Notes under the pieces: generated by a model
Told to the model about the DNA's origin: nothing
The model's input: the letters and a program-made list of their open reading frames with translations, nothing else
Databases searched by the model: none
In this document: piece by piece, positions 12,001 through 27,000 of the stretch
How the letters are laid out: every line of letters starts with the position of its first letter
Numbering within the stretch: position 1 is the stretch's first letter
Assembly: GCA_037179385.1 (NCBI GenBank)
Contig: CM074190.1
Coordinates: forward strand, 6,338,284 to 6,402,283
DNA: 64,000 nucleotides
Direction: 5' to 3'
From: Holothuria scabra
Lineage: Eukaryota; Echinodermata; Holothuroidea; Aspidochirotida; Holothuriidae
Made by a program: the position numbers and the translations under genes

Positions 12001-15000
12001 TGCAGTATACAGATCTATATTTACTAACATTTGAAAGGATTGAATGTTAAACTAGACTAGCAGTTTTCGTGCTGTCACATAGTGCATAACTGCAATTATG
12101 CACCTCCTAAAAACTCTACATAATTTCAGTTAATTTGCATACTGTATATAAGGGCATATTGGTAGCATACAGGTCTGTTGTGTAAACACTCCTAGAACAT
12201 GCTATGCACTCTAATGTGCTCTGCATCTGTTGAATCTGATTTAAAGCTAAGAGTAGAAACAATTGAGAAACTTTTTTACCCCATTCTCAAAATATATTTT
12301 GGTGATGAGTAAATGTCTTTAAACAGTTGTGCACATTGAATTATATTTCCTTTTTCGCTTTTTACAGTTGGTTTCTAGAAATCTAAGTGTGCCAAATGAA
12401 CATTTTGTACGATGTTTTTATCTCTTTCACACAGAGGTATCAGAACTCCGTATTACCAGGATGTATTTGTAGCCAAAAATGATGATGTTTCAAAACATGA
12501 TAACATTATAGGAAAGGCAAAGCAGAGAAAGGTGAGGACAAGCATATTCATTAAATATTGCCAGTTTTGATTTAAACACACAAGTTGGGAAACTGATCAT
12601 CTACAGTACCTCATCTATGCTGAATTGTATTTTGATGGAGTACAACTTTTGCTTTTTGAAGATCCATTTTAGGCCTGAAATTATCAAAGAGTCGACTTGA
12701 AATGGAAGAAACCATAAAATGAAAACAAAGTCAAGAGCTTCTTTCCATATACTCCTTCACTCCTGCACCTTTGCAGGATGTGTGGATCCTATGTGTCCTA
12801 CATGTGCAATATGGCCCATTTTATGGAATCATGCAGTTGTTGTTTTTTGGTTCTTTGCATTAGCAGAAGGTATCAATGCAGTCAGGTTGGCGTGAGTGTG
12901 TGTGTGTGTCTGTGACACTTGCTTGGGTATGTGATAACTCAACGAGGAAAAGTTAACTAAACTGAAACTTTGTATATAGATCTGCCATACTGGGAAGGTG
13001 TGTTCTTATCATTCTTGGGTAGAGATTAAAGGTCATTTGGGGTCAGAAAAGGTCAAATACTAAAAATATTTTAAAATGATATCTTAGTGTAGGAAGCTTA
13101 AGTAGATCTCATATGTGATACGTGGATGCATTATTACATAAAGAATAATCCTGTAAGTTTTGATGGAAGTCAAAGATCATCCTGTGTCACAGGAGATGAA
13201 AAATTAGAAACATTTTGAACAAGTTAAATCTCACCTAGGAAGCTTGAATAGACTTCATACTTTATACATAAATGAATTATGGCACAAAGATTAATCATGT
13301 TTGTATGGTGGAGTTCATAGGTCATTTGGGGTCACCAGGGGTCAAAAAATAGCAGCCGTCTCAACATGGTTTTTCAAGGTAGGAAACTTGGATAGATGTC
13401 ATACTAGGGGTGTGCATGTGTTATGGTATAAGGATGAAATCCGATATGATCGTTTAAAGCCAAGAGTCATCTGTGGTCACCTGGAGTCATACACTGAAAA
13501 GCTTTTAAAACAGTATTTTTAAGGCAGAAAGGGCAGACTTTAAATCATTTTGTGTTTGGTTAAGGTGAAAGGTCATCACAGTCACAGGAGGTCAACCACT
13601 AAAAACGTTAAGCCCCTGTCACACTATTCTTGGCAAGCTCTGCATGACAATTTTTGCTGCCCGCAGTTCCATGCAGATAGCACGGACCTAACTGTGTGGC
13701 ACCTGTATCTTGTTTGTACTTGCCCACAGGTGTGCACGGAAGTGAAATTTGCTCGCAGCCAAGTTTAAAACATGGTCAAACTTGTTCCGGGCGAACTGGG
13801 GGTGTTTCCCTCAGAGGTGCCAGCAGAACACCCAGAGGAGGTTCGTAGCGGCAGCAAGTCACCAGTAATTAACCCGCATGAAGAGCTAGGTTGATTGTGG
13901 AATGTGTGGCAATTTCGCACAAGCATGTGTCACATGCGGGCATGGAGCATGCATTTTGGGGGCAATGAAGGTTGTAAGTAGTGCCAACTTGCGTTTTTAG
14001 TGTCAATTCTCCTGCGAATATGGAGGGAGTAAAGTACGGTTAGGTTTGGGGCAAGTTATTTTTTCCCAGCTGGTAATCCGAGTTCGGGCTTTATGCCAGC
14101 AAGTTGCTAATGTTCTGCGACTCCCACTTCCACATGAACATGCCTGACATTGGCACGCAAAGCCTGAAAGTGTCCCTGAGCTAACATGGAACTTTCCTGT
14201 GTGTTGCACGCATGTCACAGGGAGAACACGCAGTACCCAGGCAAGTGCAGTATCACCCATCAAAAATGCAAGTTCCACACAAAATTCTTCTAAAGTCTTT
14301 TACATGCCTAAATTTTCCTTTGTCCAACAAAATCCTGGCCTGCAACATGCCCGTGTAGTCTACATTGCTATTGTGACACGGGCTTTATTCAGAAAATCTT
14401 GTAAGCAAGATAATGATAGGTTCTATAGATTTTTAACTTCACTTGGTTTTGCGCTAAATCAGCTCACACACCCAAATACCTTTAATTTGGCATTTATGTT
14501 CATTCAGTAATGCTTCCTTCACATTGTACACAGATTTGGGATCATTTGCAGTTATAACAAAGGGCAATGAATTAAATTTGTTGATTTCAATGAGCAAACA
14601 TCACACTGAGCTTTAAACTGGTATATGCCAGTGGAAGCAATGTAAAGTTCATATAGCTCCTACATTGCTCAGTGAGTATTAACATTATCAGTCTATTATC
14701 ACACCCCATTAATCACTTGCTTTCTCCTTAGTTGCTGAATAAACACTGTTGTCTGTATAGAGATATCAAACAGTGCAAATGGTAAATTGTTTTAAAGTAA
14801 TAGCGAGTTTTATTTGAGAGCAAGTGAACTCTCTGACCACATTGTGCTTTGTTAATTGCCATAATTGGTAAAATATCAAATTTGATTACAAGCCTGAATA
14901 CATGGTGAAATGAAGAAATGTTTTTGAAGGGTCACCAAGTATCATGCAAGATGAATTTTAGTAAGGCCTCAAAAATTTAATATTTGATTTCATGGAATAT

Positions 15001-18000
15001 TAGTACTAAAATACCCCTTGTGAAGATATTACAAACATTGGGTATGAGCTTTTACCTAGCTCCAGTTTGGATGTCATTTTGTCAGCTTTTCTACTGGCTG
15101 TACAATTCTCATATCCAGCAAGGAACCCTTTTTTCTCTCTCTTTAAAGGGCTTGTGTCATTAAATGCTTCCAATGCTATTTTTGTAGTGTTCAGGAATTT
15201 TGAGCACATTCTCACATGGGCCACTTGGCCTTTTTCATGAAATCATCAGTCTAAATGTATCTCTTCCATCAGATTTTGGACTGGGTCTTCATATGAATTC
15301 CAAAATTGATAATCAAATGTCGTCTGTGGGCCATAAGGACTCCATTCATGTCCATTTTGTTGAAACATGATTAATCTTTTCTCTGCAGATTGTATGGTAA
15401 CTACGTTATAACTTTGTAATTATACAACTTTGGCAGAGGCACATTTGAGTGTCATGCAATTGGGTCCAAGATCCCACATGTGTCACATGGTCCATTTTAT
15501 GAAGATGTGGTGAAATTGGTAACTACTGTGTGACTCACAAAATTGGCCATGTAGAACTTGGCCACTGTTGTGTCACGCACAAATTGCACATTTTACAACT
15601 TTGAAAGTTTGTTACAGAATTACCTTGGTAGAGGTATGACAGGGGGTAGAGAACTTCAGGGTCCAAGCTAGTGTGATGCAACTGGGGAAAAAGGCTTTGG
15701 CCTGCCCAAATGGAACCATATGGTTTTAACAGAAGGGTAAACCTCATATAAATCTAAATGTTCAGGGTCCTATATTTTACCTGTGCCATATTGCCCATCA
15801 GATGAAACCATGCAAGAGCTGCATGTAGACTCATGAAATAGAAGGAGATTATGAAATTTGAAGAAATTACAAAGCTTGCAAAGGTGGTAAAAGTGGCATC
15901 TAGTATAATTTGGTATAAGACATGGGTACTAAAAAGATGCCAAAAAGTGGTCAGTGTTAACATCTTCTGTCACTAGAAGCAATACGTGTTACCAAAGATG
16001 TTTGTTATCCTCCATATAAACTTAAGATTGCATGCCTCGACATATAGAAGATCTATTCCATCCCATTTCATTTCTTTGAACTTGAAGATGTACTAGCATT
16101 GGTGTTGGATATTCCATAGAATCATTAATGCTCATTTAATGTGGTCTTAGCAAAAGCTTCACATTTTTTTTTTTTTTTTTTTCAATCAACATAGACAAAA
16201 GCGGATGGTAACCTTTGCGGATCATCATACTGGAAAGCTGCAAGAGGAGGAAACTTCCGTGGTCGAGGCTCACTTGATGAAACTGGACTCTTGGTAGCTG
16301 GGTGTAGACATGCTTTAGCTTCAAAAGCAGTAAATATGTTTACAGGAGAAAGATTTTCTTACCATCATTACCTGCATGTCACTCATGTACTTCCAAGGAA
16401 AGTGGAGTTTATGTGGCAAGATGTTATTTGCAAGTATTGGCCATGGGCTGTGAAACTGGCAGAGCAAGATGAAAAGTTTAAACCTGCAATTCAGACGGTG
16501 AAACCAGCACTATCTGTGATGCATGCAAAGGCACATGCATTGGAATGCCAGGTACAATTTATATCATGTTATCTCTGCTACCCTTTTTTTATTTTTTTTT
16601 GGGGGGGGGGGGGGGTTGTGATACCATGTGCTTGTGTACCATGCTTTGAAATGACCAACTAAGCTGTGAATGCAAAATGAGAGTGTGCCACACCAGCGGT
16701 TGTAAGTGCAGTGGTCAGATACAGGTGCATGGTTGCAACTTCAATTGAAGTGTGGATGTGTGAACATTTCATGACGATGACTGGTAATATTTATTAGCTC
16801 ATCGCTCTGTGAGGAGGATGAGATATTGTAATCCCCTTGCCCATTGAGTTATCAATGGGAATGCCAGCTGAAATTGGCACTGTTGTCATGGTAATGGTTG
16901 GTGCCCCAAGTTACTAGTCCAAGGGTCTAACCTAAGGTGGGGTCCACTAAGGTAACCAACACTTCAATTCTGTGTGAGGGGTCAAAACGTGGCCGTGTGT
17001 ATGTGTGTGTGAGTGAGCCTGTTAGCCATACCTCGATGGGTACAAGCCGCTCACAGGAGCTCAGGCCTCGCACGTCTTTTCTTGCTCACGTGGAGCTGGT
17101 AACTGGCTTAGCTACCCGAAAATTAAGTAGATAATCCCTATTTATTTTCTTGGAGATCAAAGGTCATTTGGGGTCACGAGAGGCCAAAAGGTAAGTTCCT
17201 TAGAAATTGCTAGTAAACATGGTATCTCAAGAAGAGTAATTGTGACTAGTCTGATATTTGGTGTGTGTGTTGGCCATATTGAGTAGATGATTCCTATTGT
17301 TTTTGGTGGAGATCAAAGGCCATTTGAGGTCATGAGAGGTCAAAAGGTAAATTCCTTAGAAATTGCTAGTAAACACTGTATCTCAAGAAGAGTAAGTGTG
17401 ACTAATCTGATATTTGGTGTGTGCGTTGGCCATATTGAGTAGGTGATTCATATTGTTTTTGGTGGAGGTCAAATGTCATTCGGGTTCACAATGGGCAAGG
17501 GGGATCTCAGTGTAGGAAGATTGGATGCCTTGCATGTGTACTTTGTGGGCACATTATGGAGCCCTGTTAAAAGAAAAACATTACAAAGCAATGTCAATGT
17601 GAAAAAAAGGCTGTACATTTTAGCGGCAAGGAATCACTAAGCCTTTTGGCTTTCTGGTTGTTTTGCTAATATCTCCTAAACAGCTCGGCCGGTTTTCTTC
17701 AAATTTTGTAGGAAGGTACCCTAGGTGGGACCACTGTACATATTGCATAACCGGAAGTAAAGGTCAGAGGTCAAAGGTCAAATTTGGTGAAAATAATATT
17801 TTTTACTATATTTCTGTACTGGAACATATCACTGACATGAAACTTTGCACGTGTCATGAGAATATATAGAACTACCAAAATACATGGTTACCATGGCAAC
17901 AGGTATCAAAGGTCGTGTGATGGAGGGGGAAGTGCCTATTTTTAAGCGAAAAAAGAGGAAATTTGTATCTTGAACTCCTCCCAGTGGGCTAGACCGATCC

Positions 18001-21000
18001 TTTCCAAACTTGGTGGGAAGATACCCCGGGTCGGAACTTGTGTCTTGCAGATTCAGGGAAGTGATAGTCAAATTTAGGTAAAATCATACTTTTGTCTGTA
18101 TTTTGGTAATGTCATGAGGATGACTAGAACTACCCAGATATATGGTTGCCATGGCAAGAGACTCTGGAAGTGACGGTCAAAGGTCAAATTGAGTCAAAAT
18201 CGTTTTTTGTACATAATTCCAGGGGAAAACATTGCACAAACATGAAACGTATAACAGGAGTGACATGTTCTGCCAAAAAATATTTTGTTGCCATGGGTTT
18301 GAAGTCGTGTAACAGGAGGTCAAGTGTATGGTTTTACCTCAAAAACTGCTGGTTGTTGGCTTTTGTTTAAAGGTGGTGAAGATGTGCCCCAAACTGAGAA
18401 AATGTGTCTCGTAGAGCCCGGTCCAAGGTGTAGCAAACCTCCTCCATAATTGTCTTGCATATAGAAATCTTCCTTTTGAGTTGTATGGGGTTTGAAAGTA
18501 TTGTGGGTCAATATTTGGTACCTTTTCATAAGATGGAAAATAACGCCTCGTGGATTCACAAACATCGGTGCACGTAGAAGTGGCAATTTGACTTGTGCGT
18601 TGTTCTATTCGGCAGTGTGCTTATACTAAAAACGTACACAAATGCAGTTAATAGCTGAAATTCATAAATTCATCGTCGAACATGATATCAGTCCAATAAC
18701 CACTGCAATTGCTTCACGAACTCAATGGTTTTCCACTCTCCAACTTTGGCCTACATAATCAGTTAGTTTGACTTACCTGTTTCCGCTAAATCCTGTCACC
18801 ATTGACAGCTTGGTTTGCGCGTCTGCTACTCAAATGAAGTTCGAATATCACCATGCGACTTTCATGACGCTTCGTAGAAATCTAAAGTGCAATGTTTTCA
18901 GGGCGCTTTATGATACTTGTTTTGATCGTCTCGGCCTTACTAAAGGGAGCTTACACGTGTGTAAAAGCCAACTAACGCAACCACCTGATGGAGGACAAAT
19001 AACACACACGGAAGCTAAGTAAAGAAACGTGGTGCATGGCAGGATGTCTGTCAGAACAACTAGTGTGTTCTCTGAATTTGACCTTTGGTGCAAGCTCCTT
19101 ACAGAGGTCATGTACCGACGTCACTGCGTTGCGCGTTTCTCTATTTTTTCATCGGGAGTACATTGTGCAACAATTGTTGCTAAGGTTCAGTCGTGCACAC
19201 GTATCGGTAACACACCTACTGCGTATGATCAGTAACATCCTGTAAGCCAAATTAAAACACGCTGACGTCACTATTTTCACTTATGGAACGTGTTCCTAGC
19301 ACATCAAAATTGGCATGAGGTTTTTGCAGCTTAAATCCCCAAAGGAGCTTGATAGAATTAAGTCCCGTATTTACTAGTGATGAGATCATCAACTCCGCGG
19401 ATTGCCCTTTTGTTGCTTTATTATGTGATTTTTTTTTTAAATGAAAAGAAAGCTAATTATCCATCCAGTTAGGTGTATATTTGCAAGATATATTTGAATA
19501 CACAATTGCAAATGTTTGAAAACAGAAAAGAATATTTACTCAGCTCTGACAGTAAGCTTACTCTTATCTTAAATATGAACTAGAAATGAAAGTCATTTTG
19601 GTTTGAATTGGATCTAAACATATATCAACTGTTTTGTTATAGATTGTATGGTCTGGAGAAAATCAAAGTGGTGCTGGAAGAACAACAGGTGAAGACATGG
19701 AGCAATTTTTCAGTCACCTATCCAGAGTTGGGAGCACAACCAAGAATATGTCAGCATCACGTAAGAAACTAATGACACTGTCATGTTGTGGAATGCTTAC
19801 ATTTATAATATCAGGGGGTTATGAACCAGGAATAAGCTATATGTACTTTAAGGAAATGTTCTAATCTGTGTGGTATTTTTGGAGTGGGGCATATTGCTAT
19901 GCCTTTTACCAATCTAAATGTTTTTTTCCAAAACTAGTAAACATCTGTATTAATTTCTTATTAGGTGGCCATGCATGCATAGTCGTGAGATCGGCTTGAA
20001 TTTGTGGATAATACTTCTGCACTTCAGCACCATAAGTTGCTGTTTATTTCAGTGTAATTCCTTTCTGTTTTTGAGCTATTCATATCCTAGGTGCCCTTGT
20101 AGATATGTGCAACTCATGAGGCTAATTACATCAATAGTCCATTGGTCAGGTCACTATATTGTGAATCACAGTTCCCACTATGAAAGAAGAGAAATATCCT
20201 CACTTAAGATATTACTTACTTGTATTAAAGTCATTATATTTGACTTTGTTCATTTGCCAGGAAGAGAAGATGTACTAACAGAGCACGTGTTGTTTTGGAA
20301 TGAACGGAAAATTAAAAAGATGCCTGAGCTCCTTGTCAAGAAATACAACAGAGTATGTTCTTATTTTTATTACCTTGTTATTATTTTATGTCCTAGTCAG
20401 ATGAATTTATGTGTGAAGGTGTGTGTGCATGTGTGGACTTGTGTTTGATGCTTTGCTTGTAACACTGAGGAAGGGTTACTTGAGGATCTCGTATTTGTCA
20501 CGTAGATATCCATACTGTGTTTTATAAAAAGCAAGGAGTATCTGGGGCAGCAGGGTTCACCCAGTTGGTGTAACTTCAAAGAATTTCATACTTAAACATT
20601 GGTTATGTAGCCCCTGGTGTTTTTTGTGAAAGTTAAAGGTCATTTTAGGTCACATTAGGCAAAAACCATGGTGGCATGACATTTAAAAAAGAACTTTTTA
20701 ATGATTTTATACTTGGCATATGAAGGGGGAACCGTACTGGTGAAACCATATCACCACTTGTTTAAGTGGAGGACAGCAATCATTAAGGGGTGACTTGAGG
20801 TTATTAAATTATCAGCCCAACACACAAAGTGGGTGTAAAGCTTAAGTTATACTGAAGAAGGAAAAATGTTTGTCTCACAAAAAATGTCTAATCTCACTTT
20901 TAAAAAGGTTTCAGCCATTGTAATTGCATTTGGTTTTTTCTAAAATTTGATGCACATGTGTCATACTCACGGGGTAATAGATTTCCTTCCTAGCTACAAG

Positions 21001-24000
21001 ATAAACAAAAAAAAAAAGTGGTAAATTTCGACCATGTTCATCATTTCTTGCTCAAGGTAGAATTTCATGAAACAATCTCAGGAGAGGCCATTGTTTGCAT
21101 ATACTGTATGCCTATTTTTGTAACTGCCTGTGTCCATTGTGTACACACCATGGGTTCCCAGTCAGCTAATTGCTTATCCTTCAGTAATTTTAGTATCTAT
21201 TACCAAGGAGCTGACATTACACATATTTATCCTTGTTGTGTGAGAACACTTTCATACTGTGGGGTCAATGTTGTGCTGTTTGGCTCATTACAAATTTCGT
21301 TTCACTGGTCAAGCTGGAATAGTAGTGGGTATATGATCGTTGAATACATGTTACAATTTGATATAATGTCAATTTAAGTGGACACGAATTGGCATTTCCT
21401 TATCAGCCTTCAAATGGATGGTGTATTGACGTTTCTTTCAGTACTTGCCACATGTGTTTGTTGAAAGTGTAGTAGTAGTACATTGGATCATGAATTTTAT
21501 ACTAATTACAGATTGAGTATTTTCATTTTTATAGATAATTTCTTCTTTTCTTTAAAAAATAAAAAATCCTTCTCTGATAAGGGTCTTTACTCCTTCTAGT
21601 ATTACCATCACATTAATGATTGGGTGTATTACTACTACACTTTCAATGCATTCTAACTTGGATCTCGAAAAGAGGTAGTACATAAAGCTTAAAAGTTTGT
21701 GGAAAATTCCAGGACATTCCAGGTATAAACCCTTCAACAGGTGGCAAAACCCAAACTGAACAACTGCCAGTAACAAATGGGACTTGACAAACATCAAATC
21801 CAAAGTGGTCAGTGTAAGAACAGAACAGAACTTTGACCTCCAAGAAAATCAACAGGGATCACTTACTCAACATGTCCAACATACACACCAAATATGAAAT
21901 TAGTCACACTTACCCTTCTTGAGATATCGTTTTTACAAGCAATTTCTAAGGAATTTACCCATTGACCCCTCATGACCCCAAATAACCTTTGACCTCCTGG
22001 AAAATCGATAGGAATCATCTACTCAATCTACACATCAAATATGAGATGAGTCACAATTACCCTTCTTGAGATATAGAGTTTAAAATGTTTTTACCTTTTG
22101 ACCTCGCATGACTCCAAACGACCTTTGTCCTCCACCAAAAACAATAGGGGTCATCTACTTAATATGAACAACCAACACACCAAATACGAGATTAGTCACA
22201 CTACACTTCTTGAGAAACTGTGTTTACAAGCAACTTTTAAGGAATTTACAATTTGATTCCTTGCCTGCCTTCGGCAAGGAATCAACAAGCACCAATGGGT
22301 ATGTGTAAAAGGAGTCAAAACTGGCTCAAAAGAGGGAGATTATTACGAAAGGTCAATTCTAGCGTTAATTCCTTGTGGAGTGATAGTACCTAGTCTCATG
22401 ATAAGTTGGGTTTTCAGCACTAACGCGGTCATGATCGGAGCATCGGCACATCACAGCTGCCGTAATGGTTAAATGCTGTATTGAACAAGTTCAAGGGTGA
22501 TGGAAATGTGAAGCCAGCAGGTATTCATGACATTCTGTTTGATGGACCTTAGGTGCTCGGTGACTAGGTCCACAAGGCGGCGCTTGGTCTCTCCCACATA
22601 CAATGAGTTACAGCTCCCACAAGCTAAAACATAAACTACATTAGAGGAAATTCAGGAGAATCTTTGCTTTACAATGAAGCTATTGCCGTTGGGGTCTGAA
22701 ATGTTGACGATGTCGAGGTCGTGTTTACCAACAACTGGGCATGTATTACACCTCGGACGGTTACAGGGGAATGTACCAGGGGTGTATATATATATGAAAT
22801 AACAGTTTGGCTGTATTGCCACTTGATTTTAGTTCATGGATACCTTATGTTTAGAAAGATCTGAGAGCATGTAAAACATTTACTTTTGGTTTGAATCCCA
22901 ATTAATAGTGAGACAAAAGTTGAAACTGGATATGAATTTTTTTTTTAACTTTGAATTGCCACCTCCTAATGAATGGATTGTTATATTTACTGTCTTTTCT
23001 GCACAGGTCAAAATTCAACAGAAACAATATGGTGATGAGTTGCTTACCATGTCATTGCATACACCATCTGCTACGTCAGAGCACTCTAAATGGAGAGAAC
23101 AAATTGTTTCTAGAGCAAAATGCAAAGGTAACAAACAACTTTCATTCCTCTATAACAACTTTTGTGGTCTGTTTTAGGTTGAGGGCTGGTGCAGCTTCTT
23201 GATGTTTGTTAATCATCTTTTGTGACTGTTTGGCAGCAACTTTAATATGACATATGATTAAGGAATTGGATTCTATCTATATACCCATCACATCTCTTTC
23301 TAACTGTAAAATGTAAGAGACATATACCATCTGTGTAAAAGTAAAAGATGATCGTCTAAAATCAGTTGAATAAAAGGTGTCATTTCCAATTTGTTTGTTT
23401 GTTTGTGTTTTTTTTTTGATACTTACACATGTGTATTATTTTTTTGTACAGGCCTGCAACAAGATGAAAGAGACAATGAGCTCACACATGCACCTACAGC
23501 AAAGGCACTTTTTAAACTTCATGTCCAGATACGAGAAAGCGAGGCTCTTCAGGCATATGAAAATATTACCACAGAAGATCGCATTCTGTTTGACATAGTC
23601 ATGAAACCGGAGCATCCCAATCAAGATGCATCAGACTTAGAGACTTTGCGGAGCAATTACAACATGATGCTTGAAACTTTGCTGGTACATGGAAACACAG
23701 AATATGTTCTTCTAGATAAGGGACGAAAAGATGTTTGCACAGAAAAGGTGATGGAGTTTGACCGCCGTATTGCTGAATTGGTAATGAGCATCAAGCAAAG
23801 GACCCATGCCATTTCAGCACTAGCTGGTAATAAATCTGAAAAATTTGTCCTCATTTGCTCACTACAATGAGCAATACATTGGTACTGGAAGTGTAAAAAT
23901 GTTTATACTTCTTACATCATTCCAGGATGGGTGCATGGTCTAAAAAAAAACAAATTAAATAAAAGAAGAAAAAAAAGAAGAGTACAGGGTATCTGGTGGT

Positions 24001-27000
24001 TTGGTATTGAATCTTATATTTGTCCTCCTCTGCACTGGGTTAAGAACACTCTTGTATCACCTCAGGTAAAACAAGAGAAAAATTGCCCGTTTGAATTCAT
24101 CCCTTTTTCTTCCCACAGTGATATATCCTTCCATTTTGACCTGACTGTTATTGCAATACACCACTGCATGTTAGAAATTATTATGGTTAATATCTTTCTG
24201 TTTATTAGTTATACCACACCAGATTGAAGGGGCACCAAAGTACCCTTTTCCCCAAAAGAGTGATGAAGCAATTTATACATGGCTGAAAGAAATGACAAAT
24301 TCACATAGAAAACTAAAATGTAGGAGCAGACCTTAAATTTTGAGGTGTACAATTGTACATCAACGCTGGCCTCAAACCACTGTCATGCAAGGGGTGCTAC
24401 TTTTTTAAAGTATGGAACTCAGATAACTTTATTCAAGTTTAACAAAACAGCACACCTTCCACACTCCCTAATTTTCTGCTGACTGGGATTTATAGCATAT
24501 CTAGAAAATCTAAAACTTAAATCCTGTAACAGGTAAATTGTGGAAGCGTCCCTTTTTTTTAACATGTGAATCTGGTAGAATATGATAAGGCATTCGTAGT
24601 TGAAAATTTATCTAACCGAAAACAGTCAAAATTTTGGTGTAATGATCTGTAACATTTTAGTAAGTTTTTTATGACATGGATAGAGCATACATTTTGTTAA
24701 AAGTCAGCATAAAGTAAATGATATAAGCAGCCATGCATTTTTCTTTTAGCACATAGTACAAAAAGGTGTCAATGTAAGATTTCCAATTTGGGAACCCCAT
24801 TGCTTGAGATAAGAATGCATTCTCTTATGGATTCATTGGTAATGTGTTGATTCTTGATTGCAAGAAATTATGCACCGTTTCCAGTGAAATGTTTACAGAC
24901 ATTTTGATGCTACCTTAGCCATTTTTTATTCTTTTGATTTCTTCACCAGACACAAGTAAGCAACGTACCAAATTGCGGAGTAGGAACGATAAAGAAAAAA
25001 GGCTACTGAGAGAAATTGTGGAAAAGAAGAATGAACTTAATCACACTTTTGACATTGGTCTACCAGATGTTTCAGTAGAGGGGTTAGTTTCAGGTTCAAC
25101 ACCAATTTATACAGGTAAAACGGAACATTAAAGGTGTTTCAACATGATAGTTTGTATGTGGTGGCCCATCTTCCATTTTATGAAACTATGGCAATTTTCT
25201 TGTCAGTATCAATCATCTTTGAAGCCCTTTTAAACAGTAGCATTTTGGTGTGGTGTATCATGGCAATTATCAGAGTTACTTGGTCATGGACCAAGTCCAG
25301 AATTACAGTTCTTGCAACAAATATGGGGGTTTCATTATGCCAATGGGGCTCTGGTTTAGTGACAATCATCATCTTCTCTGATCATGTAATATGAAGGACT
25401 GAAAAGGCATTGGATTTATGTCAAAAGTTACTTTTTCAAGGACATACACTGAACAAGTGGTTCTTCAAAGTGATACTCATCTTTGGAACTCCTTCTTTAA
25501 TCACAGAGAACTGAAGTCATCCTCCAAAAAGGAATGATACCAGCATTGCAAGATACCGTCAATACCGTACATGTAACCGAGGAAAGGCTTGTACCTCCTC
25601 GTTCCTCTGTCCAAGAATGCACACGAAATGGCACTCTATAATGGATTGTGAAATCACTTAAACTAAGCATGTACGGATGGCAATATTGAGCAGATTTGGA
25701 TATGGCATGTTGTCATTATTTTCAGAGCACAAATACCATGATTTCATGAAATTATTCATAGACTATGTTGGGGTGTGTGTGTTGCTAATCACCCATCTGA
25801 CCGTATCAAATAAGTTAATTGGAAAAAAATTATCCACTCTTCAAAAAGTAACTGTAACTAACTAACTTCAAAAACCTACAACCAAAGAAGATGACACTCA
25901 CAAGAGCCCTGTAGTGAATTGCTCTATGGGAAAGCTTGTTAACTTGTTAGCAAAAAAAAAAACAAAAGAGATGTCAAACACTGTTCTTTTGCATCTATCA
26001 ATTAGAAATATGCCCAACTTTTGACTGTAGAAATAAAGCAAGAAGTGAAAGGTTTCATGATTTTGCATGATTATATGATACAGGTACCAAAGCAGAGCAA
26101 TAACACGTCAATCTGGTGAGAAAGTTGTTAGAAAGGGACTCCTAGTTTAGTACCTTTCTGTTCTCAATGAAATGTGACCATCCAATGTCACAGTTGATGC
26201 ATGTTGGGATAAATAAGAAAAAAAAAAATCAACATCCATTCTAGACTGTAGTGATGTGAAGGAGACTGGAAGGAAGCCACTGATAAATACTTGAATGTGG
26301 TAAGCATCTATGGAAAATGGTATTTGATGATCACTGTGTGATACTCCACAACAATTTTTCTGCGATTATTCTTGTGTTTCAGATGAGGGTGTGTCACATG
26401 ATACACAAGAAGCATTTTGCGATTTGTATGAGAAAGTGGCCAGGCTAAACGAAGAAGAACAGCTGCTTGTGAAAGAGATGAGGAATTTAATACTTTTCTA
26501 CAAAGGTGTTTTACATGCCATTACAAAGGAACAGAATGGTGTACCATACAGTCATAGCTGTCAAGATATTTCCAAACAGGTATTAGTGAAATCCCACCAG
26601 TGTGCAGAGTGGTTCGTTTGATAGAAGTATAAACTATGCCATTCCTTCATATCGTCACTGTCATGTATGAACAAAATTTCCCCATGTCAAACCAACCAGT
26701 TTCACATTTGATATTTCAGTATGATGATTCATTTAACAAATTTATCACTTGCATGATGTCCCAAATACTATTCTTTATGGATGTTACATGGATGGTATGC
26801 AAATATATGTGATGTTTAAAGTTAATATCTAAAATTTATGCTGTCATAGTCATGTAAGGGTTATGCACAATGTTATCTGAAAGTTTGGCCCAATCTAAGG
26901 ATTCAGCAGTGCAGCAAAATATGCCATTGAGCATACTCTATTGGGCACAGGATCTATCATCAAATAATGGGTAGCAATTAATTTTGTTTGCTGAAGGTGC

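Noticed and set aside
13301..13768. Two overlapping + frames of 72-73 codons
   Set aside because: They lie on satellite copy 4 and the MITE end, without any conserved motif.
14003..14278. 91-codon minus-strand frame, Cys-rich
   Set aside because: It lies wholly inside the 774-bp MITE; no transposase motif.
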